A stretch of 27,335 bases of DNA. It comes from Cylindrodendrum hubeiense. Lineage: Eukaryota; Ascomycota; Sordariomycetes; Hypocreales; Nectriaceae. The position numbers were made by a program, and so were the translations under genes. The DNA is taken from NCBI GenBank assembly GCA_014621425.1, contig JAANBB010000490.1, forward strand, positions 1 to 27,335, in the 5' to 3' direction. Positions 11,151 to 20,699 of this stretch are shown one piece after another (position 1 is the stretch's first letter; every line of letters begins with the position of its first letter). The notes beneath the pieces are model-generated. The model worked only from the letters and a program-made list of their open reading frames with translations. It was not told the origin of the DNA and made no database searches.

Positions 11151-11699
11151 ATGTCTCAAGAAGAAGCCCACCCGTTGCCCCCGCACAATGCCTTCCTACA
11201 CAACTCGGCCATTGCGGGCGCCATCATTGCGCCCATCGTGATGGCCCTGCCACCCCGAAAGATGGACATCCGGTTCTTCGTTCTCGCAGGTGCCTTTTCC
11301 CTGTCCACCAACCAGCTCGCCTACCAATACACTGGCCAATCCATCTACGGCCGGTTCGGCAGTCGCTTGGGCTCTGTCTTCGGGACGGAGCTGCCCGAGG
11401 GCGCCAAGCGCACACAGCAGCTTTTGCGAGAACACCGCGAGCGCGAGGCGGCAGAGAAGAAGAGGGCCATTGACGAGAAGCAGGGTCTGGCTAAGGTGCT
11501 CAACGACACGTGGATGGGCGGCGAGAGTGAAGACTGGCGAGAGAAGCGCGAAGAGGAGCATCGGAAGAAGTTTGAGGAGGGCAAGGGCTTTGGAGACATC
11601 ATCATGGAGCAAGTGTCTGACGTGTGGAGCGGTAACTGGCGCAGCGGCGAGAAGAAGCAGGATAGCGAGGCGAGCTCGAACAGCGACCAGAAGAAGTGA
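11151..11699 (+). CDS. Small two-helix membrane protein, charged C-terminal tail
   Basis: Single-exon gene for 182 residues. Two hydrophobic segments lie at about residues 17-34 and 41-59, separated by a short basic loop (LPPRKMD). They are followed by a highly charged, probably helical tail (about 83-145, rich in Glu/Lys/Arg) and a Ser/Lys-rich end. The motif EGKGFGDIIMEQVSDVW near residues 143-159 looks like the conserved block of a Pezizomycotina protein family. From memory that family is often labelled 'rhomboid family membrane protein'. No rhomboid catalytic Gly-x-Ser-Gly or His motif is present, so protease activity is not supported. The ATG (context CATCATGTC) is the first in frame and gives a sensible N-terminus. 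A longer overlapping frame from 10898 is out of frame and looks fortuitous. The small size, two helices and charged tail would fit an organellar or ER membrane adaptor, but function is unknown. Confidence 0.85.
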   Translation: MSQEEAHPLPPHNAFLHNSAIAGAIIAPIVMALPPRKMDIRFFVLAGAFSLSTNQLAYQYTGQSIYGRFGSRLGSVFGTELPEGAKRTQQLLREHREREAAEKKRAIDEKQGLAKVLNDTWMGGESEDWREKREEEHRKKFEEGKGFGDIIMEQVSDVWSGNWRSGEKKQDSEASSNSDQKK

Positions 11700-14171
11700 A
11701 CGAAACCCAAGGATCACAACCACCAACAAAGAGATAGAGGGACATCGACGCCAGGGAAGGAGCCAACGATGCTATGTGTACAACAACCACCTGTACCATA
11801 TTTACGAATGAATGGCGGAGGATGGGAGCAGCGATGAGTGTTGATGGCAAAGACGACGCCAGGACGCCGCTGCGGATCCATGTGCCAATGCCACCGAAAT
11901 CTGTATTATAATTGACGAAGCTCTCCGACAGCCCAAGTACTTACCAACCTACCATGATGCCGTCATGGCTGCCTCAGCCTGTGGTGCAACTCGGGATTGA
12001 TGACTTGGCTTGCATTTAGTTGCGCGAGTCATAGCGTCGAAGCCGTCCAAATGACCTTTGATTTGCAAATGAAGCCTCATCAAAGGTGATGGTGTGATTG
12101 TTTGGCTAATAACCTCCCATGATAATCATAGTAAGATTGGGGGCTGAACGGGACCAAAGCGTATTATACGTATCTCTTGGATGGGTACTGCGGCGTTAGC
12201 ATTCAACGAACGCTTGACGGAAGCGGGTACAGGCGATCGCGGAGTGCCGCACGGCAGTGCCGAGAACAAATAGAACTAATATTGGTTCAGCCCGAGGATT
12301 AATAATGTTCAGTGCGCCATGTATGGTACGCGTCCCTAAGGGAAAAACTGCCCTGCCCAGAGGAGCTCGGTAAGTCGGCATGTGCAATCTGTACCCACAT
12401 TGGGGGGGGGGGGGGCATCTCAATACGGGGTGTATTCGTCACCACGGGCGTGGCTGCGTCTCGTCCCGCAGTCCCAAGACCGTGGCTAGGTCAGCTTCAG
12501 CCACCCTCGCACACACATCGTTTGTGCTCCGGCCTTGTGGGTATGAACNANAAAAAAAAAGATCAGATGGAAACGAATGGATCCCAGCTGGCAGGTTGGG
12601 AGGGGGATGGCGGGGCCAGGGCTGTGAAGGGCGGTTCAATGAGGGAGTATGTATGTTGGAGGGAAAAAGAAATGAGACAGGATAGACACGGCCAAGCAAA
12701 GCAACTGCAGTTTGGTGTTTGCGCCCGAGATCGGTATGCCATTGACGACAGCTGGACGCACAGATTGGCGTGGCACATGAAACGTGATGGGTCGCAGAGG
12801 GAGTAGGATGTGTCGTCATGGGTGGATGCGGGCCGCCAAAGGGTTTTACGGGGATCATCTGGAACATTGTGGGCGTGAATCGCTGCGGCAGGCTGGCGGA
12901 TGATTTAGGGGTTCCCTTTGACGGTTCTGTTTCTGTCTCTGCCTCTGTCTCTGCCTCTTCCGCTTCCAAGGGCCTGGCTGCAACTCACGGTGTGTACAGT
13001 GCGTCTGAATGTCCCATGTCGTTGGAGTGATTTTCCGTCAGAAATCCCCACCGCGACAGGGAGCTGCATCCTGCGAGATAGCGTCATGACGTCCTGGAGG
13101 TTGAGAGTGGGGAAGCTTGCGAAGCAGCAGCCTCTTTCCCCAGGCTGTGGCAACGGATGAGTCCATCCCAGGGGACCAACAGCACGTCGGGCAGATGGAC
13201 CATGGCGAGCGGGAGGTAGCCCAGTGGGCATACGAAGTCAACACGCAACACGCCGCAAAAGCTGGGCGACTTGCACTTTGACAACCCCAGCCGCCAGCCT
13301 GAAGTTCTAAAACTGGAACAGCGAATAGTGCGCTAAACCTAGCCGGGCCCTAATCGACCGGGCTCTGCATCAGCACTGCCCCGGTACTGCACGTCACCAT
13401 GCCTCGTGAAGTCAGCCGCGATGGAGGCAGTAAGAGACCTCAAGAGGCGACGCAGAGAGCTGTCAGTAAGGGATTAAAGAAGACGAAGGATTACTTCAGC
13501 TGAGGCGTGCATTCTTGGATTTTTTCTCCTCCATATCCCCCCCTTCCTCTTCTCCGTCTCTCGCTTCGCCGTCTCTCGCTTGCTCCCTTTCGTATCTTTT
13601 CGCGACCAGCAGATTGTTGCCACGACCACCCAACCGGCCGCCAGGGACCCGAAAGTACGTTACGGGCTGTCCGAAGACCCGCAATTCCAACGCGTCGCCA
13701 GCTCTTGTAGGCGCTGATCCATCGAATCAGACGCCTGCAACCAGCCAGAAGCCGCCTTGTTTCGGGGCCAACGTCACCTACATAGTGCCCCGTAGGCCCT
13801 TCGTTTTCCCCAAGTGCCCTGCGCCTCCACCTTACTTTACGGCTTCTGCACCGTGCCGCGCACCCTACGACAGCCAAGACACCGCCAGCGGCCCCTAGAA
13901 TCACCGAACAAACCCGGCAGCCGGCCGCCGCAGCTGCACCTTTCAACTCTCTTCAAGATCTCAAACAAACCGTCCACCGCCGCGTGTTTGTGGTTGTTCT
14001 TTTCTTTTCCCACCAACACACTCTCCCGCCTTCCACGTCCACCGACGGACCTCGTAACCGATCCCGCCGTCCCGTTGCAGCTAAAGGTCTCCGGGCCTGG
14101 TTCTAGCCCCGTCGAACGTTTTCCCCTTTCTTCCCATCCGACCACGCTTCGTCTCTCCGCCATCCAACACC
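11700..14171. other. Intergenic region with sequence ambiguities
   Basis: About 2.5 kb lies between two same-strand genes. It contains a run of 14 G (12402-12415), two undetermined bases (12549 and 12551) next to a 9-A run, and a CTGTCT/CTGCCT-type pyrimidine tract near 12926-12960. The right-hand 650 bases are C/T-rich and should be the rhomboid promoter and leader, including a duplicated CGTCTCTCGCTT (about 13554-13582). No convincing coding frame is seen. Confidence 0.6.
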
Positions 14172-15901
14172 ATGGCTTCTCACGACTACTACCACGGCCA
14201 ACAACAGGTCCCCTATACCAGCACTCAGACTCCGTCGCCCTATCACCAACCCGGCAGCACGCCGTCGCCTTCATCAACACCCGCTCCTCCCTACCAGGCC
14301 GCCTACTCCGCGCCCTCGTATCCTCCCCAAGGGATTCACGATACTGCCCATAGCAGCCCCGTGAATCAGCAGCCTGGCAACGGCCGCCCCGACCAGTCCC
14401 CCTTCGATTCCGTCTTCGACGACCACGTATATCCCATGAATAACCAGAGGCCGTCCCCACCTGCACACTCACATTCGGGTGATCTCTCTCAACAACAGGG
14501 ATACTACCACCAAGACACGAGCTACTATGGCGGCGCCCCCAACGACCGACCTTTACACGGCCAGGAGGACATTCCTCTACAGGACCGCCCGATCAAGGAT
14601 GCGGAGATGAACGATCACATTTACGATGTCCCTGGTGGAACCTCTAGACGTAGCAAAAAGGACAAGATGAAGGGTAAATTCGGACTCGGCGAGCTGGGAA
14701 TGATGGGCGCCGACAAAAAGCGTATCCCCTGGGTTGTCTATATTTTCACCCTCGTCCAGGTTGGTGTCTTTATCGGTGAAATCGCCAGGAACGGTACGTT
14801 TTACGCCTTGAAGCCACTATTTGACATTGCCATGAATTGAACTGACCAATTTGCAGCTGTTTTGACTGGTTCTCCCATCATGATCAAGCCATCTTTCAAC
14901 CCCATGATCGGTCCTTCGACTCAAGTCCTCATCAACATGGGCGCGCGCTACACGCCTTGCATGCACAACGTCAAGGGCATCCAGGACTCCAAGGAAGAAC
15001 TCCTCTTCCTCTGCCCTAGTGCCACCAGCAACAACGATACCTGTGATCTCCAAACGCTCTGCGGCTTCGGCAACAGCGTACCTAACCCAAAGTGGAACGA
15101 CATTGATCAGAGCCCAGAGCCCAACCAGTGGTACCGCTTCATTATCCCGATTTTCATGCATGCTGGTCTCATTCATATCGGGTTCAACATGCTCCTGCAA
15201 ATGACAATCGGAAAGGAAATGGAGATGGCAATCGGATCTATTCGTTTCCTCCTGGTCTACATTAGCGCTGGTATATTCGGCTTTGTCATGGGAGGTAACT
15301 TCGCTGCTCCGTTGATTGCTTCCACGGGTGCTTCCGGCGCGCTGTTTGGAATCATTGCTCTCACTCTTCTCGATCTATTTTATTCATGGAAAGAGCGCAA
15401 GAGTCCGGTCAAGGATTTGATGTTTATCCTTGTTGATATGATCATCGCCTTTGTCTTGGGTCTTCTCCCTGGCTTGGACAACTTCTCTCATATTGGTGGC
15501 TTCCTGATGGGCATCGCTCTTGGTGTATGTGTCCTCCACTCGCCCAATGCTCTCCGAAGGAAGCTGGGTGAAGACCTTTCCTACACTGCGGTTTCACCGG
15601 GCACCACCGAAACGCCTCCTCCCTTCTTCAAGAACCCAGTCGGGTTCTTCAAGGGCCGGAAGCCCCTCTGGTGGGTCTGGTGGCTTGTCCGGGTTGGCAT
15701 GCTCGTCATGATCATCGTCGTGTTCATTGTTCTTATCAACAACTTCTACAAGTACACCAGCACCACCTGTTCATGGTGCAAGTACCTCAGTTGTCTTGTG
15801 AGTATCCTCCAAATTCATTTCTCGAGAGACATTTTTTACTAACATGCTAATAGCCTGTCAACGGTTGGTGCGAGCTTGGCACACTACAGAGCTCTTCTTA
15901 A
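14172..15901 (+). CDS. Rhomboid family intramembrane serine protease
   Basis: Polytopic membrane protease that cleaves transmembrane substrates. There are three exons: 14172-14793, 14857-15797 and 15854-15901. The introns are 14794-14856 (GTACGT, CTGAC, CAG) and 15798-15853 (GTGAGT, CTAA, TAG). Splicing gives 536 residues. Residues 1-165 are a disordered Pro/Gln/Tyr/His-rich cytosolic extension, then a basic patch (RRSKKDKMKGK). The first membrane helix lies at about 186-203. A luminal loop carries several cysteines, then the rhomboid signature W..R....F.HAGLIHIGFNM (about 299-319). The catalytic Ser is in STGASGALFG (Ser367) and the catalytic His in FSHIGGF (His419). A last hydrophobic helix (WWLVRVGMLVMIIVVFIVLI) is followed by a Cys-rich tail (TTCSWCKYLSCL, then WCEL in exon 3). 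The ATG is in strong context (ACCATGGC). The 6+1 layout and long N-terminus fit the eukaryotic secretase-type rhomboids of the Golgi/plasma membrane rather than the mitochondrial type. Substrates are unknown. Confidence 0.95.
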
Positions 15902-17240
15902 AGCGGAATCCACTTGGGATTAATCCGGATCAGTATTGAGTTAGGGGAATATTACTTAAGGATTATGGAAGGTCTTTTGGATAAGAATGTTCTGGTCGCT
16001 CAGGAAAGGAATGTTCTTTTGAATTACACAGCGTCGGCGTTCAAATTCGAGGTGATCGCTGTTTAAGAACAAGGATGTCAACCAAGGCCAGATTTTAATG
16101 AAGCCATGACTGTACAGCACATATAGGTCCCGGGGTGTGATTTTGCATTATTCGGATCTGGGTTTTACGAGACGTCCCCGGTAGGTAGCCGGCGGTCAGA
16201 GGTACCTGGTTATTCACAGGGTTGCATGCATATGGGGGAGATTCCATTACATGAGGTTGCAGCTCTTGGCCCTGGTTCGACACGACATCAAGTCATGCCA
16301 TACCCCGCAGACCTGTTGTTGGCTGCAGCCGGATGACTAAAGGGGTGATCCGTTACAATAATATCTAGACTTACAGTAGCATAAAAGGCTGGGTTTCCCT
16401 CTCCATGTTCTGCTTTTCTTGTGCCTCCTTTGTGTGCCGATGTGAATCATGTGGTTGGTGGCCGATGACCGATGACCGATGATCGATCCCCTGACAGCTG
16501 AAGCTGCCCAAACCCCATGACGCCAGACGTGCAATTTCTCGTGATCACTGCCATGCTGGGTTAGACGCATTGCTCTATCCAAACCGTGGGAGAATCGGCG
16601 ATGCGAGAAACCCGTGGAGTAAGTTCTTTTCAGCTTCTGTTTGTTGCTACTCGAATCTTTGTGATGAAACTTCTTTATATGCATGGCTTAGCTGAACTCC
16701 CGAGAGGGAGGAGGATGCTTTTAGAATGGATGTCTGATTGTTGAAGAACCCGCCCATCCCATCTCCTTGCACCAGAAAAAGCGGTTCGAAAATGCTGACT
16801 TGAATTGGGGCAGGTGTGAGCTGAGGGATCGTCGATGGGGGCATCGGCTGCCAGTAAGCGAGCCTGACGTGGCGTTCTGGGCGTGACTTGGAGTAAACCA
16901 GGGGGTCTCAAACCCCGCCCCATCACCGACCATTCCCAAGAGTAAGGATTTTGTGGCGAGTTACTCGCTCGGGTTGCAAAAGCCATTTGATATAGTATAC
17001 TATGTACTCGTTAGCAAATAGTAAAAGTAAATCTTACTTCTCTAGAAGTTCCACAATGTTGGGCTCGGAGGTGGTATTTTCAGACGACATCGTGACAGAG
17101 AGCAATGCGGCAATTGGTAGAGTACTCTTGAAGATAACACACCATGGCCATGGCGAATTGTGGACGTGCTTATATACTAGTCGAAGCATTACTGTACAAG
17201 AACTACTTAAATCCTCCTTGCCACTCGCTATTGCTGGCAA
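15902..17240. other. Convergent intergenic region
   Basis: About 1.3 kb lies between the 3' ends of the rhomboid gene and the minus-strand secreted-protein gene. It holds a short tandem repeat of CCGATGA (about 16466-16486) and several small open frames on both strands. One of 90 codons at 17002-17271 (+) overlaps the 3' end of the secreted-protein gene. None shows a domain, signal peptide or splice structure, so I call no gene here. Confidence 0.5.
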
Positions 17241-18992
17241 TCATGGGCGGCCCTCGCAGTCGATGTTGTAAGTGCACCAGTAACTGCTAATAGCGTCGTT
17301 ATCGTCGCCACGCAACTTCCCATCCTCACGCCCCTGCATAGAAAACATGAAACTGTCGGATTGACACGACTGGCCGTCATAGAATGCACAGCACCCACTG
17401 CTCACCTCCAAACTGGTGATTTCGTTGTCGAGACCATCCGCAACCTTTTGACATACTTCATAAGGAAGGCGATCACGATGCCAATAGCTGTCATCGTATG
17501 TGTACCGCATGGCATAGTCGTAACCCTTGAGATCTTCCTTGGTAGAGTAGGTGAGTGTCATTCGTGAAAATCCTCCCTGAGCTTTCCCCTCCGGAGCAGG
17601 AGTTGACTCCACAGCCGTGCGGCCCCAATCGATGCTGAAGCGAGCATCCGGAACGTCCAATGTGAGGTTCGATGTCGCCACGCCAATGGCGGTATCGGCT
17701 GCAGTAGACAGGCAGTCGAGGTACCGGTCATCCTTGAGGATCTTCTGGATGGTTTTTGAGTTTTTGGCGGCACTGATTGCGCTCTTTGACGGTGCTTTCC
17801 GAGCTCCAGTGCCAAGCTCCTTGACTATTTTAGGAGCGCCCCCAGATGCTCCCTTGAACAACCTCGGAATGACCTGCACAATGGCACCCCAAAAGGCTGA
17901 CGTATCCATCTCGGTCTCAGCGAGGTTGAACAAGTCGTACTCCACAACGTAATTCGGGGGAGTTCCGTTGCCTGAAGGAATGGGCATGTCGTCGGGATAC
18001 AAGGCGAGCATGCCGTCAACCTCATCCTCGGACAAGCTGGAAACGTCGTCGACCATTTCGGTCCATGCCCCGGCCATCGCTAGGCTGACCCAGCACCATC
18101 CGCCACGGGTTCGTTTCTTTTGCTCTTCCCTCTCCTTTTGTCTCTCGTTGACACCCTTTGCCTCTTCGACACGCTCATTGTATTTTTCTTTTTTCTTCTC
18201 CTCGGTTTCTTGCGTGTCCCGGCAACTATGTTGGACTGAAAGGCCACCCCCGGGTGAGATGTACTTGTAGTCGAATGTCTTCAAGTCGCTGCACTCAAAG
18301 TCCGGATCGCTGTCCTTGCCACACTCGGGTTCGTAGGTGTCGTCGTCGAATGTTGAACCCTTTTTGCGCGAGGCAGCGATCTGCCCACTCGGGCATTTCT
18401 CATCGTCATCGGCGATGCACTTGGGGTCTTCCGTAGAAGAGTCCTGACCTCCAATAGAAGGGTCAAGGATCTTGCCGTCGGGGCAATTGCCCTGTCTCTC
18501 GTCTTTTTCTTCTTCGTTTTCGGGGGGCTCGATTTCGAGCTCGCCCCCATCATCGTCTTCAGCCGTTGGGTCGACACATTTGATTCCAGTGGAATTTGGT
18601 TCCTCGTTTCCAGAACAGGACTGGCATGTCTTATCCTCGGCTAAGATTTGGTTCTCTGGGCAGCCGGAGATTGTCCACACGCAGGCAGTGCCGTCTGCGT
18701 TTGGTGTTTTGTTGATGCCACAGTCCTTGCAGTTGCCCGACGTGTCCTCGACTTGTGTACTGTTGCAGTTCGAGCGTGTCTTGAGGTCGAACTTCGGGTC
18801 GATCACTTCGCCAACCTTATCGAAACCGTACTTCTTCAGAACTGGCGCCCAAACGGCTTCGTGCAACTTCCTACCCGGGAACTTTGCTCGAGCCTTGATG
18901 TTGACGGGTTCTTCACCACGGGGACGGGGAGCGGCATCTACGACCGAAGTCGCATATGCGCAAAAGATAAAGATTAAACAGAGGGGTTTCAT
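17241..18992 (-). CDS. Large secreted Cys-rich protein, unknown function
   Basis: Single-exon gene for 583 residues. The open frame extends seven codons upstream to a TTG, but the first ATG (18992) starts a classic signal peptide (MKPLCLIFIFCAYATSVVDA, cleavage near residue 20-21). Residues 76-235 are Cys-rich with repeated C..C....G..C spacing like EGF or growth-factor-receptor modules, interrupted by an acidic Glu/Asp stretch (about 143-167). Residues 260-297 are Lys/Glu/Arg-rich and probably coiled-coil. A mildly hydrophobic central part follows (GGWCWVSLAMAGAW near 297-310; FWGAIVQVIPRLF near 367-379). The last 70 residues hold six cysteines (514, 534, 535, 543, 573, 579) with CCAFYDGQSC and LRGDDNDAISSYWC. 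These are reminiscent of small beta-rich (crystallin-like) secreted folds, which is inference. It is divergent from the 127-residue secreted protein gene. I do not recognise the protein; an extracellular or wall-associated role is the most that can be said. Confidence 0.85.
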   Translation of the reverse strand: MKPLCLIFIFCAYATSVVDAAPRPRGEEPVNIKARAKFPGRKLHEAVWAPVLKKYGFDKVGEVIDPKFDLKTRSNCNSTQVEDTSGNCKDCGINKTPNADGTACVWTISGCPENQILAEDKTCQSCSGNEEPNSTGIKCVDPTAEDDDGGELEIEPPENEEEKDERQGNCPDGKILDPSIGGQDSSTEDPKCIADDDEKCPSGQIAASRKKGSTFDDDTYEPECGKDSDPDFECSDLKTFDYKYISPGGGLSVQHSCRDTQETEEKKKEKYNERVEEAKGVNERQKEREEQKKRTRGGWCWVSLAMAGAWTEMVDDVSSLSEDEVDGMLALYPDDMPIPSGNGTPPNYVVEYDLFNLAETEMDTSAFWGAIVQVIPRLFKGASGGAPKIVKELGTGARKAPSKSAISAAKNSKTIQKILKDDRYLDCLSTAADTAIGVATSNLTLDVPDARFSIDWGRTAVESTPAPEGKAQGGFSRMTLTYSTKEDLKGYDYAMRYTYDDSYWHRDRLPYEVCQKVADGLDNEITSLEVSSGCCAFYDGQSCQSDSFMFSMQGREDGKLRGDDNDAISSYWCTYNIDCEGRP

Positions 18993-19534
18993 GATGTAAA
19001 CGTAATTTGACAACTAAGAAATGTATGGTGTATGGCACGGTAAAATCTAATGGGAAGCGCGATGCCTTTTGATACCGACCGTAGTGACATCTCCATGGTT
19101 GCGGAGCCATGGCCTTGGAGATTGCTTGGGCATGCCGAACCCTGGTCATTCATGCAGGTCTGGCCGAAACCCGATGTGAAATGGTTAAAATAAGCTTGAG
19201 TTGAAGGCTAACGACCAACAACCAACTCCCAGCAATCAACGCCCAACACGTATCGGTATTAAGCGCCGTCTCTGCAACTATGAGGCTCAGCTGGGAAAAA
19301 ATGAAACTGCATGAGCATAAGCTCCAGCGTTAAGATGTGGGTAGACGATGCAACTGAATCAGAGGCCATAATGTCTATTTTTAATTCAGCACTCGACCTC
19401 TTTGTACGCAATCATAACCACGCTGAGCTCAATTTTCTGATTGATTACGGCCGGTAAAAGCGAAGTCATCCCATCAACAGTTTCTTCTTACTGCTTAACA
19501 AAGTTCCCCTCAACATTTTATACCAACACAAACA
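18993..19534. promoter_or_regulatory. Shared divergent promoter region
   Basis: 542 bp separates the start codons of two secreted-protein genes transcribed away from each other, so their promoters must lie here. The right part is A/C-rich just before the small gene (CCAACACAAACA leader) and contains TTTTATA (19516-19522), which is too close to the ATG to be a TATA box. There are repeated CAAC/CCAAC elements near 19210-19250. No specific factor site is claimed. Confidence 0.55.
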
Positions 19535-19918
19535 ATGATGGCCTCGTCTTTTCGCCTCCTCACTGCAATTATGGCACTCTCATTGCCGATCACAGTCACA
19601 GCCTTTGAGGTACGACAGTATTCCACCGAACAATGCTCAGGCTTGGTCACGACAAAAAATGTGACCGTCACCGATGGCTGCATGACAGACAACGTCGGCG
19701 AGATGGCGGGCATCATCAACAGATGGTCCGATGAAGACGACAATGGCCTCGTCTTGGCTACATTTAGCGGCTCAGAATGCTGCCACGCCAACTTGATTGC
19801 GGCCTATGGCTGGGAAGTGCAATGCGTGGAGGTTTCAAGCGAAGTGGGAAGCTGGAGGGTGTTGGACCCGAACAAGCCAGATGAGGGCAAATCAGGAGAT
19901 TATTATTCATGTGGCTAA
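19535..19918 (+). CDS. Small secreted six-cysteine protein
   Basis: Single-exon gene for 127 residues, with two adjacent ATG codons at 19535 and 19538. The N-terminus is a signal peptide with predicted cleavage after ITVTA (residue 23). The mature part of about 104 residues has exactly six cysteines (34, 49, 82, 83, 97, 126), including an adjacent pair, so three disulfides are likely. One N-glycosylation sequon (NVT, residue 42) is present. It is acidic and has no membrane helix or wall anchor. Size, signal peptide and cysteine content fit a secreted effector-like or antimicrobial-like protein, but no known family is recognised and function should not be assumed. It is divergent from the 583-residue secreted protein, whose last 70 residues also have six cysteines with an adjacent pair. 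Confidence 0.8.
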   Translation: MMASSFRLLTAIMALSLPITVTAFEVRQYSTEQCSGLVTTKNVTVTDGCMTDNVGEMAGIINRWSDEDDNGLVLATFSGSECCHANLIAAYGWEVQCVEVSSEVGSWRVLDPNKPDEGKSGDYYSCG

Positions 19919-19947
19919 ACATATTCATTTAACGAGCGGGAATGACA

Positions 19948-20283
19948 TCAAGTATCAGAGAGGGAACATACAGTCTTGTCAATTTCGAAGCATAATTTTA
20001 CACACGTTTTCAGTACTCGATTCTCTAATCGTCTACGACTTCCGTAGTCTCTGTCGTTCCGCGTTCTTGTAGCTAGTTGGCCATCTCCATCAGGCCTAAC
20101 TCCCGAGCAGTACTGAGAACTTTTACGCGTAGTCCTCGGTTCCAAGGATAATGATACACCTTGTCCATTAGCGAGGAGGAACGCCCGCATGCTGGGGTCA
20201 TCTGCAGAGTGGTGAAGCAGCGGCCACATCTCCGGCCCGACCTCGTTGATGTCCCAAACACCCTCCAGACCGTATATTGGCAT
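19948..20283 (-). pseudogene. Possible frameshifted coding relic
   Basis: On the minus strand an ATG at 20283 opens a frame whose first 40 residues have protein-like composition (MPIYGLEGVWDINEVG, then DDPSMRAFLLANGQ). After about 20165 that frame turns basic and atypical. The overlapping frame (stop at 20073) becomes protein-like at the same point (HYPWNRGLRVKVLSTARELG). This is what one frameshift in an old coding sequence would leave. No family is recognised and no promoter or upstream exon is seen. It could equally be chance, as both frames are short. Confidence 0.3.
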
Positions 20284-20699
20284 GCAACCCGGAGACAGCG
20301 CGTAAGTTGCCGGCGGGTATGTTGCTGGGCTGACTGGTGGAAGGACCAGGCGTCAGCCGCATCTTCGCAACCGCCAGGGGTTTGGCGGTGAAGATTTACA
20401 GCATGCAGTCTGTAGCCGCCAAAAGTGCACTTGATATTTACAGCGTGCCTGGCCTACTAATGCAACCTTCTGTCATGCATGTGGTGCGTTGTCAGATGCT
20501 AGTTGGGTTGTTGGCTGTGCGACGTGCGTGAGAAACCGGCCCCTGTAATTCTGGACCGCACTGTCGGGTCGGGCTGAAGTAAAGCCAGCTGAGAAATTGC
20601 CCCTGCCAGTTCCTCTAGTTTGGCCGACGGTATTCCGGTAGTCTTCTGCCCCCATGAACAACTTTTACTCAACCGCGTCGAGACATATTTTCACACCCA

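Noticed and set aside
10898..11473. 191-codon open frame overlapping the small membrane-protein gene
   Set aside because: It is in a different frame from the membrane protein, and its second half is an antitypical Arg/Pro/His-rich shadow of that gene. It could act only as an overlapping upstream frame if the transcript begins far upstream.
13491..14353. Open frames on both strands before and across the rhomboid start
   Set aside because: They are C/T-rich leader sequence and frame shadows; the rhomboid ATG at 14172 with strong context explains the region.
17108..17130. tRNA A-box-like TTGGTAGAGT
   Set aside because: No B-box or acceptor-stem pairing at the right distance.
17002..17271. 90-codon plus-strand frame overlapping the 3' end of the large secreted-protein gene
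   Set aside because: No signal, domain or splice evidence, and composition is unremarkable.
18993..19013. Seven-codon upstream extension of the large secreted protein starting at TTG
   Set aside because: TTG starts are not expected in fungal nuclear genes, and the ATG at 18992 gives a textbook signal peptide.
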